Below are positions 57,703-64,000 of a DNA stretch of 64,000 nucleotides, one piece after another. Source of the DNA: Bremerella sp. TYQ1 (lineage in GTDB: Bacteria; Planctomycetota; Planctomycetia; Pirellulales; Pirellulaceae). Made by a program: the position numbers and the translations under genes. The first letter of the stretch is position 1, and every line of letters begins with the position of its first letter. The notes beneath the pieces were generated by a model. That model was not told the origin of the DNA and searched no databases. It saw only the letters and a list, made by a program, of their open reading frames with translations. The stretch is from NCBI RefSeq assembly GCF_020150455.1, contig NZ_CP083740.1, positions 2,418,001 through 2,482,000 of the forward strand, given 5' to 3'.

Positions 57703-58512
57703 GTGACGTACTGGCAGGATAAAGTCGCGGTGGTAACCGGGGCCTCGCAAGGTTTTGGGAAAGCTCTCGCAACGACACTCGTTCAGCAAGGATGCCATGT
57801 AGTTTTGGTAGCGCGTGACGCCACCAAATTGACGGCGACCGCAACGGAGATCGACCCGGGCGGCATCCATACGCTGTGCGTGCCGACCGATGTGACCAAC
57901 GACGACGCGGTAACAGAACTGTTCGAGCAAGTTCGGCAAAAGCATGGCAAGCTGAACGCATTGTTCAACATTGCCGGCGTCAGCTCGCGAGGTTTGGTCT
58001 GCGAGACGTCGATCGACGAGTTTCTCTGCTCATACGACTTGAACGTTCTTTCCGCGGTTCGCTGCGTGCAAGGGGCACGGCCTCTGCTGGCCGAGTCAAA
58101 GGGGCACATCGTCAACATGGGCTCGCTGGCTTCGAAGAGTGCGTCGAAGTTCATTGGGCCGTACGCCGCGTCAAAGTTCGCCCTTGCCGGGGTCAATCAT
58201 CAACTGCGGCTGGAACTTGCCGAAGCCAACATCCACGTAATGCTAGTTTGCCCTGGCCCGATTGCCCGAGAAGATGCCGGCCAGCGTTACGACGCCGAAG
58301 CGACCGACCTGCCCGATTCGGCTCGCAAACCTGGCGCCGGGGTGAAAGTCAAAGCGATCGATCCTTCCAAGTTAGCGGCGAAGGTTCTCAAGGGTTGTGA
58401 AAAACGTCAGACCGAAATCGTCATTCCTGGCAAAGCACGACTGCTGTTCGCAATCGCGCAGCTTTCTGGAGCCTGGGGAGACTGGGTTTTACGTCAATTC
58501 ACGTCTTCCTGA
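57703..58512 (+). CDS. Short-chain dehydrogenase/reductase
   Basis: A 269-residue classical SDR. Cofactor motif TGASQGFG; structural NIAG; catalytic Ser in NMGSLASK, and Tyr/Lys in YAASKFAL; the PG motif in LVCPGPIARED. Residue Arg at the end of the second strand (LVARDATK) suggests NADP(H). The last about 25 residues include a hydrophobic stretch (ARLLFAIAQLSGAWGDWVL), which may associate with the membrane. Start: GTG 57703; no strong ribosome site. Substrate unknown. Confidence 0.86.
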   Translation: MTYWQDKVAVVTGASQGFGKALATTLVQQGCHVVLVARDATKLTATATEIDPGGIHTLCVPTDVTNDDAVTELFEQVRQKHGKLNALFNIAGVSSRGLVCETSIDEFLCSYDLNVLSAVRCVQGARPLLAESKGHIVNMGSLASKSASKFIGPYAASKFALAGVNHQLRLELAEANIHVMLVCPGPIAREDAGQRYDAEATDLPDSARKPGAGVKVKAIDPSKLAAKVLKGCEKRQTEIVIPGKARLLFAIAQLSGAWGDWVLRQFTSS

Positions 58513-58645
58513 TCCTGGCGAAAACGCTTGGAAAATTTCTAAGATCTGTGCGAGTTCGATTGGTTGAATCGGGCTCTCGGAGGGCTTATCATGGCGTGCA
58601 CCTACCCTCCCGTTCGCGCTTTTCTTCCATCCCCCGAGAAACCTC

Positions 58646-60058
58646 ATGATTCGCCATCCACAAACGTTGGTGCTTCGCTTCGCGCTGTGTGCGTCGTTCC
58701 TCGCATGCAGTGTCGGTATGCTTCGCGCTCAAGAGACTTCCGAAACTCGTAAACCGAACTTTGTCGTCATCTTCTGCGATGACTTGGGCTACGGCGATTT
58801 GGGATGCTTTGGCAACCCGACAATTCGTACGACGTCGCTCGACCGCATGGCCGCCGAAGGCATGAAATTCACGCAGTTCTACGTGGCGGCGTCGGTTTGC
58901 ACGCCGAGCCGTGCGGGGCTGATGACAGGGCGTCTGCCGTGTCGCAACGGCATGTGCAGCAACAAGCGTCGTGTGCTGTTCCCTAACTCCAACGGTGGTA
59001 TTCCGGCCGAAGAGCTAACGCTGGCGGAAGCATTGCAAGAGGGTGGCTACGCGACAGCATGCATCGGCAAATGGCACCTCGGTCATCACAAACAGTTTTT
59101 GCCGACGAACAACGGCTTCGATTATTACTTCGGCATTCCATACTCGAACGACATGGACCGTGTCGCCGACGCACCGAAGGGACGCATCGCGCATTTTGCT
59201 CCGAAAGTGGAATACTTCAACGTTCCTTTAATGCGGAACGAAGAGATCATCGAGCGACCAGCCGACCAAACGACCATCACGCGGCGTTACACCGAAGAGA
59301 CCGTCAAATTCATCGACGAGAACCAGGACAAGCCGTTCTTTGTGTACCTGGCCCATTCGATGCCGCACATTCCGCTGTTTCGTTCGCCTGAGTTTGAAGG
59401 AGTAAGCCGTCGCGGATACTACGGTGACGTGATCGAAGAAATCGATTGGAGCGTCGGCCAAGTGCTGCAGAAACTGCGTGACACAGGCCTCGATAAAAAC
59501 ACGTTGGTCGTCTTCACGAGCGACAACGGACCATGGCTCATCTACAAAGATCACGGCGGAACGGCCGGCTTGCTGCGTGATGGCAAGGGAAGCACGTTTG
59601 AAGGTGGCATGCGCGAGCCGACGATTTTCTGGTGGCCAGAAACGATTCCCCAGGCATCGGTTGCCATGGACATCGGCAGCACGATGGACTTGATGGCGAC
59701 GTTCACATCGCTCGCTGGCGTACAGCTTCCCCCAGATCGTCCTTTCGACAGCTACGACTTAACACCGGTGCTAAAGCAAACCGGCAAAAGCAAACGCGAA
59801 ACGATCTTTTACTATCGCGGCTACGAATTGATGGCCGTGCGTCATGGTGCGTGGAAGATGCATTTAAAGACGCAAACTGGCTATGGGCAACCGAAAGCCG
59901 AAGTTCACAATCCGCCATTGGTCTACAACTTGGAAGAAGACCCAGGCGAAACCCGCAACGTAGCCAACGACTATCCGCACGTGATTCATGCACTCAATCA
60001 AGTGATTCGCGAACACCAAAAGGAAATGGTGTTCGCCGATTCCCAACTCGAACTGTAA
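58646..60058 (+). CDS. Secreted arylsulfatase-like sulfatase (formylglycine type)
   Basis: A 470-residue sulfatase with a signal peptide (LRFALCASFLACSVGMLRA, then QE). The formylglycine motif is CTPSRAGLMTGR with C85. Metal ligands are in FVVIFCDDLGYGDLG and VVFTSDNGPW; GKWHLGHHKQF is the usual active-site Lys/His segment. The C-terminal subdomain holds LVYNLEEDPGETRNVANDYP. It is followed 35 bases later by xylA, which is probably co-transcribed; the pairing suggests use of sulfated xylose-containing polymers, but that is inference. Confidence 0.93.
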   Translation: MIRHPQTLVLRFALCASFLACSVGMLRAQETSETRKPNFVVIFCDDLGYGDLGCFGNPTIRTTSLDRMAAEGMKFTQFYVAASVCTPSRAGLMTGRLPCRNGMCSNKRRVLFPNSNGGIPAEELTLAEALQEGGYATACIGKWHLGHHKQFLPTNNGFDYYFGIPYSNDMDRVADAPKGRIAHFAPKVEYFNVPLMRNEEIIERPADQTTITRRYTEETVKFIDENQDKPFFVYLAHSMPHIPLFRSPEFEGVSRRGYYGDVIEEIDWSVGQVLQKLRDTGLDKNTLVVFTSDNGPWLIYKDHGGTAGLLRDGKGSTFEGGMREPTIFWWPETIPQASVAMDIGSTMDLMATFTSLAGVQLPPDRPFDSYDLTPVLKQTGKSKRETIFYYRGYELMAVRHGAWKMHLKTQTGYGQPKAEVHNPPLVYNLEEDPGETRNVANDYPHVIHALNQVIREHQKEMVFADSQLEL

Positions 60059-60093
60059 GCGACAACACTTCACACCCCTAACTGGAAGAAACC

Positions 60094-61404
60094 ATGACCG
60101 CTTTTCCTGAAGTCGGAAAAATCGAATACGAAGGCCCCGAGTCGCGCAATCCGCTTGCATTCCGCTGGTACAACCCAGACGAAGTCGTTGAAGGCAAGAC
60201 CATGAAGGAGCACTTCCGCTTCAGCGTGGTTTATTGGCACACGTTCCGCGGTACCGGCGCCGATCCGTTCGGTCCTGGAACAGCCGTTCGCCCTTGGGAC
60301 GATGGCACCGACTCGGTCGAGAACGCCGTCAATCGTGTGAAAGTCGCTTTCGAGTTCATCGAAAAGCTGGGCGCACCGTACTATGCGTTCCACGACCGTG
60401 ACGTGGCTCCCGAAGGTGCCAACTTGAAGGAAACCTACAAGAACTTTGACACCGTCGTCGCCGCTTTGCAGGAAGAGCAAGAACGTACCGGCATCAAACT
60501 GCTGTGGGGTACGGCCAACATGTTCAGCAATCCACGCTTCATGCATGGTGCTGCGACAAGCTGTAACGCCGACGCGTTCGCCTATGCCGCTTGTAGCGTG
60601 AAGAAGGCCTTGGAAGTCACCAAGCAATTGGGCGGCGAGAACTATGTCTTCTGGGGCGGTCGGGAAGGTTACCAGAACCTGCTCAACACCGACATGAAGC
60701 GCGAGCTGGATCACTTGGCGAAGTTCTTCCACATGGCGGTCGACTACGCTAAGGAAATCGGCTTCACCGGTCAGTTCCTCATCGAGCCCAAGCCGAAAGA
60801 GCCGACCAAGCATCAGTACGATTTCGACGCGGCAAACTGCCTGGCGTTTCTCAAGTCGTACGACTTGGACAAGCACTTCAAGATGAACCTGGAAACGAAC
60901 CATGCCACGCTCGCTGGGCACACGATGCAGCACGAGCTGGAATACTGCGGCGCGAACGGTATCCTCGGTTCGATCGACGCGAACACCGGCGACTTGCTGT
61001 TGGGCTGGGATACCGATCAATTCCCGACCAACTATTACCTGACCACCGAATGCATGCTTTCCATCTTGAAGTATGGCGGCTTGGGTAGCGGCGGTGTGAA
61101 CTTCGACGCGAAAGTGCGCCGCGAAAGCTTCGATCCGATCGACTTGTTCTATGCCCACGTCGGTGGCATGGACGCGTTTGCCAAGGGCTTGAAGGTCGCC
61201 GCAGCGATCCGTGCCGATGGCAAGCTGGACGAGTTCGTCAAACAGCGATACTCCAGCTGGGATTCCGGCGTCGGTGCCGATATTGAATCTGGCAAACACG
61301 ATTTCAAGACGCTCGAAGCTTACATGCTGGAAAAAGGCGAAGTCAGCCCGAACGAAAGCGGACGGCAGGAATTGCTGGAACATATCTTCAACATGTACCT
61401 GTAA
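60094..61404 (+). CDS. xylA: Xylose isomerase
   Basis: A 436-residue enzyme converting xylose to xylulose. Sequence support: [12 protein letters not shown] with the catalytic His; [60 protein letters not shown]; and [10 protein letters not shown] with metal ligands. The length is that of class II enzymes. No xylulokinase is seen nearby. It follows the second sulfatase and is closed by a strong terminator. Confidence 0.96.
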   Translation: MTAFPEVGKIEYEGPESRNPLAFRWYNPDEVVEGKTMKEHFRFSVVYWHTFRGTGADPFGPGTAVRPWDDGTDSVENAVNRVKVAFEFIEKLGAPYYAFHDRDVAPEGANLKETYKNFDTVVAALQEEQERTGIKLLWGTANMFSNPRFMHGAATSCNADAFAYAACSVKKALEVTKQLGGENYVFWGGREGYQNLLNTDMKRELDHLAKFFHMAVDYAKEIGFTGQFLIEPKPKEPTKHQYDFDAANCLAFLKSYDLDKHFKMNLETNHATLAGHTMQHELEYCGANGILGSIDANTGDLLLGWDTDQFPTNYYLTTECMLSILKYGGLGSGGVNFDAKVRRESFDPIDLFYAHVGGMDAFAKGLKVAAAIRADGKLDEFVKQRYSSWDSGVGADIESGKHDFKTLEAYMLEKGEVSPNESGRQELLEHIFNMYL

Positions 61405-61455
61405 TACCCGCAAAGTGGGGCCCATTGGCCTCCCGCAAAATGGATGAATAACTAG

Positions 61456-61495
61456 AATGGATTGTCGACCTGCGGGGCGGCAATCCATTTTTATT
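61456..61495 (+). terminator. Rho-independent terminator after xylA
   Basis: AATGGATTGTCG pairs with CGGCAATCCATT (12 pairs, one G-U), followed by TTTATTG. It lies 52 bases after the xylA stop. This excludes the TTG at 61462 as a start for the next gene. Confidence 0.85.
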
Positions 61496-61536
61496 GTTGC
61501 GGCCCCCCACATCTCATCGGCGGAAGGGGATCGGAC

Positions 61537-63042
61537 GTGCAACCAGAGAAAGACAGCTGTTATCGCGGAGAAACGGCCGAGACAAGAGCTTGGCACGCCG
61601 CCGAAGTCGAACAGGAAAACAAGCGTCTCAAGCAGCGCGTCGCCGAGCTAGAGCACATTCTGGAATCGGCCCCTGTCTATGTTGTGACGATTACGCCTGA
61701 GGGCGAACTCACGTTCCTCAACCGCTATCCGCAGAACCTCTACAACAATGTGCTCGGCCGTAACGTGCGCGAGTTCGTTTCACCCGAAGATGGTGTCGTT
61801 CTGGAAAAAGCGATTGAACGAGCCCTCTCAGAAAACAAGCTCCAGCAAGTCTGGGTTCGCAGCGTTGCTTCCGACACGATCCAGCAAACTCGCTACGCTC
61901 CGATGACTACGCTGGATGGTAAACCAGGGATCATCGGTGTCACGTTTGATGCGACGGTCGAACAAGAGCATGTCTCGTCGCTACAGAAGAGCAAAGAGGA
62001 AATCGAAGCGGCACTGAACGAGAGCGACAAGCGTTTCCAAATTATGGTGGAAACGACTCCTGTCCCTGTCGTGATTTCCGACATGGAAACAGGCCGCGTA
62101 CTGTGTGGCAACGAAGCATTGGCCACAGCGTTCGATACGCCGCATGAAACACTACAGGAACAATTCACCGGCGACTTTTACGCCGACCCAGCCCAGCGAC
62201 GCACGCTTGTCGAACGTGTTGCCAACGGTGACATCATTCGCGGCACCACCATGAAGCTGAAGACCGCGGAAGGGAAAGTTTGGTGGGCGGCCGTTTATCT
62301 CGACCGAATCATGTATGGTGGTCGTTCGGCGTTGCTGGCCTGCTTCCTCGACATTAGCGTTCGCAAGCAGCGTGAAGATGAAATCTTGCAGGACCGCAAA
62401 GCCCTTCGCCGACTGCTCGATACGAATGAGCGCGACCGTCGCCTGATCGCCTACGAGATTCATGATGGCGTTGTGCAAGACATGACAGGCGCGTTGATGT
62501 TCATGCAAACCGGTTTAAGCCTCGTTCCGTCGGAAACAGACGGGCACAACGAGATGAACCGTGGCTCGCAACTTCTGTCGAATGCGATCGGCGAAATCCG
62601 TCGGCTCCTCAATGGCTTGCGTCCGTTGAGCCTGGAAGAAGGAGGCGTGATCGCTGCGATTGACGATTTGATTACGCGGATGCACGAAGAAGGATTCCGC
62701 ATCGAATTCGATCACGACGTGCAGTTCGATCGCCTGGCCCTTTCGCTGGAGATGGCCATCTATCGCACCGTGCAAGAGAGCATCAACAATGCTCGCCGAC
62801 ATAGCGGAACGGATCAGGCCTCGGTCGAGTTAGCTCAACAAGAGAACACGATCATCATTCGCGTGCATGACGCAGGATGTGGCTTCGATCCTGAGAAAAT
62901 CAATCCGCGTCGCTGCGGCATTTCCGGGATTCACGAGCGAGCCAATTTGCTGGGAGGAAGTGCCGTCATCGATTCGGCACCGGGGCGAGGGACGAAGATC
63001 GAAGTCGCCCTGCCGTTCAGTGATTACGTCGAAAACGACTAA
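61537..63042 (+). CDS. PAS-domain sensor histidine kinase, HisKA_3 (NarL-partner) type
   Basis: A 501-residue soluble kinase. Layout: coiled coil (about 20-45), a first PAS domain (about 45-150), a second PAS domain (about 165-285), HisKA_3 with the phospho-acceptor H309 in AYEIHDGVVQDMTGAL, and a HATPase ending in GISGIHERANLLGGSAVIDS. The Cys in the second PAS region and the lack of membrane segments suggest a cytoplasmic sensor of a ligand or redox state. The partner would be a LuxR-type regulator, which is not in the window. Start: GTG 61537 with AAGGGGA about 7 bases upstream; the frame opens earlier, inside the xylA terminator. Confidence 0.88.
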   Translation: MQPEKDSCYRGETAETRAWHAAEVEQENKRLKQRVAELEHILESAPVYVVTITPEGELTFLNRYPQNLYNNVLGRNVREFVSPEDGVVLEKAIERALSENKLQQVWVRSVASDTIQQTRYAPMTTLDGKPGIIGVTFDATVEQEHVSSLQKSKEEIEAALNESDKRFQIMVETTPVPVVISDMETGRVLCGNEALATAFDTPHETLQEQFTGDFYADPAQRRTLVERVANGDIIRGTTMKLKTAEGKVWWAAVYLDRIMYGGRSALLACFLDISVRKQREDEILQDRKALRRLLDTNERDRRLIAYEIHDGVVQDMTGALMFMQTGLSLVPSETDGHNEMNRGSQLLSNAIGEIRRLLNGLRPLSLEEGGVIAAIDDLITRMHEEGFRIEFDHDVQFDRLALSLEMAIYRTVQESINNARRHSGTDQASVELAQQENTIIIRVHDAGCGFDPEKINPRRCGISGIHERANLLGGSAVIDSAPGRGTKIEVALPFSDYVEND

Positions 63043-63066
63043 GTCGCCTCGCCGGCATGGCGTTCG

Positions 63067-63999
63067 TTAAGCAACGATACTTGGCGTCATCCCTTTAACC
63101 AGTTCCGGCACGCTGACGACGAGCGACAAATGACCGCCACCCAGTTGGGCAACGCCACCAATTCGGTTGCAGTTCTCCAGCAGGTTTTGCAGGTCGTTGA
63201 CAACCACTTTGCGTTTGCCGATCACGCGATCGACCAACAAACACGCAGCCCCTTGCTTGCTGGCAACCAGGACGGCATGGTGCCGCTGTTTTTCTTCCCA
63301 GTTGGTGTCGTAGCAAAGTTCCATTTGCTCGGCGAGCGACATGACCGAAACCGTTTGCCCGCGAACGACCGTCATCGGCAATCCGTGGCATGTCTTGATG
63401 TCGGCGGCATCGATTTCCATCACTTCGCGAATGTTTTCAAATGGCAAGACGAACTGCTCTTTGTCGGCCCCAACCAACAGACCTTCAATGACCAGCACGG
63501 CCTGGCGAATTGGAATCTCGATGGTGAATGTCGTCCCAACACCAACGGCCGATTTAACATGCACGTCGCCGTCGTGATCGCGTATGGTCGTACGCACCAC
63601 ATCCATACCGACACCACGGCCGGAAACGTCGGTGATTTTTTCGGCGGTCGAGAAGCCAGGGTGGAAGATCAGATCGACTGCCTCGGCGTCTGACATGTTG
63701 TTCAGTTGCTCGATCGGCATGATCTTCTTATCGATCGCCTTTTGGCGAATGCGTGCCGCATCGATACCACGGCCATCATCCTGAATGGTAATGACGACAT
63801 GCGTACGAGTCGTTTCTGCTTTGATCCACAGATTGCCAGCCTCACCGACACCTCGAGCGAGACGTTCTTCCGGCGTTTCAATGGCATGGTCGGCCACGTT
63901 CCGAATCATGTGGGTCAGTGGCGAATCGAGGTCTTCGATCAACGACTTGTCGACTTCGACTTCATCTCCTTCGATATGAACGTCGATCTGTTTGCCCAA
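63067..63999 (-). CDS. CheA-like chemotaxis histidine kinase, C-terminal part
   Basis: The visible 310 residues cover the CheA ATPase domain (N-box HMIRNVADHAIETPEER; G1 QDDGRGIDAARI; G2 SGRGVGMDVVR) and the C-terminal CheW-like regulatory domain (EIPIRQAVLVIEGLLVGADK; FENIREVMEI). The gene runs past the window edge at its 5' end, so the Hpt and dimerisation domains are not seen. It ends 24 bases from the convergent sensor kinase. Other chemotaxis genes are presumably beyond the edge. Confidence 0.9.
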   Translation of the reverse strand: MGKQIDVHIEGDEVEVDKSLIEDLDSPLTHMIRNVADHAIETPEERLARGVGEAGNLWIKAETTRTHVVITIQDDGRGIDAARIRQKAIDKKIMPIEQLNNMSDAEAVDLIFHPGFSTAEKITDVSGRGVGMDVVRTTIRDHDGDVHVKSAVGVGTTFTIEIPIRQAVLVIEGLLVGADKEQFVLPFENIREVMEIDAADIKTCHGLPMTVVRGQTVSVMSLAEQMELCYDTNWEEKQRHHAVLVASKQGAACLLVDRVIGKRKVVVNDLQNLLENCNRIGGVAQLGGGHLSLVVSVPELVKGMTPSIVA

Positions 64000-64000
64000 G

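Noticed and set aside
61462..61536. Longer start for the PAS histidine kinase at TTG 61462
   Set aside because: The codon lies inside the xylA terminator stem; GTG 61537 has a good ribosome site.
60070..61596. 508-residue open frame on the - strand across xylA
   Set aside because: Antisense shadow of xylA; no domain, and it runs through the xylA terminator.

Overview
The window reads as the chromosome of a planctomycete, most likely of the Pirellulaceae (Rhodopirellula/Blastopirellula/Bremerella-like). This is inference from content, not a database match. It has two secreted formylglycine sulfatases, Tat-exported Gfo/Idh/MocA and TIM-barrel proteins, an LRR protein, a DUF4912 protein with a Rho-N/SAP-like start, a GldA plus fused GldF/GldG plus DUF4340 cassette, a fused AroDE, and frequent TTG/GTG starts. 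No phage, insertion sequence, CRISPR array or plasmid function was seen. The window is mostly housekeeping and envelope DNA.

Layout: 1-13.4 kb (+ strand) holds the tail of an LRR protein, a 1282-residue membrane protein with a roughly 600-residue Ser/Gly/Glu/Gln tract, L-aspartate oxidase, the Gld-like ABC cassette, and a zinc alcohol dehydrogenase. 13.5-15.7 kb holds tRNA-Arg(TCT), an ADP-ribosylglycohydrolase and an orphan LarE. 15.7-18 kb (- strand) holds a TIM-barrel isomerase-like protein and the DUF4912 protein. 18-18.7 kb is a non-coding gap full of hairpins. 18.7-27.1 kb is a complete single ATP synthase operon: an AtpI-like gene, a second small membrane protein, then B-E-F-H-A-G-D-C. 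27.3-30.8 kb holds a degenerate FHA-like protein, a small ORF and a YfhO-like membrane protein.

30.8-51.7 kb is almost entirely - strand. In transcription order it is comEC, rpsO, pnp, a soluble histidine kinase and its NtrC-type regulator, mutL, aroDE, aroK, a prepilin peptidase, an unknown protein, an OmpA-family lipoprotein, hisH, hisA, a membrane-anchored hypothetical, an EF-G-like GTPase, and cysE. 51.8-64 kb is mixed: a sulfatase, a small membrane protein, pyruvate kinase (-), a Gfo/Idh oxidoreductase, an SDR, a second sulfatase, xylose isomerase, a PAS/HisKA_3 sensor kinase, and the C-terminal part of a CheA-like kinase (-) cut by the window edge.

Functional links: the 18.7-27.1 kb block encodes one F1Fo machine whose a, b and c subunits all carry additions predicted to lie on the periplasmic side. 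The - strand block joins RNA turnover (rpsO/pnp), mismatch repair and shikimate synthesis (aroDE/aroK). The sulfatases and XylA fit polysaccharide and sugar catabolism. I did not find a clearly new multi-gene system. The best leads are the unusual ATP synthase periplasmic extensions, the hairpin-rich gap in front of it, strong hairpins placed directly before downstream start codons, and the structured pnp leader.
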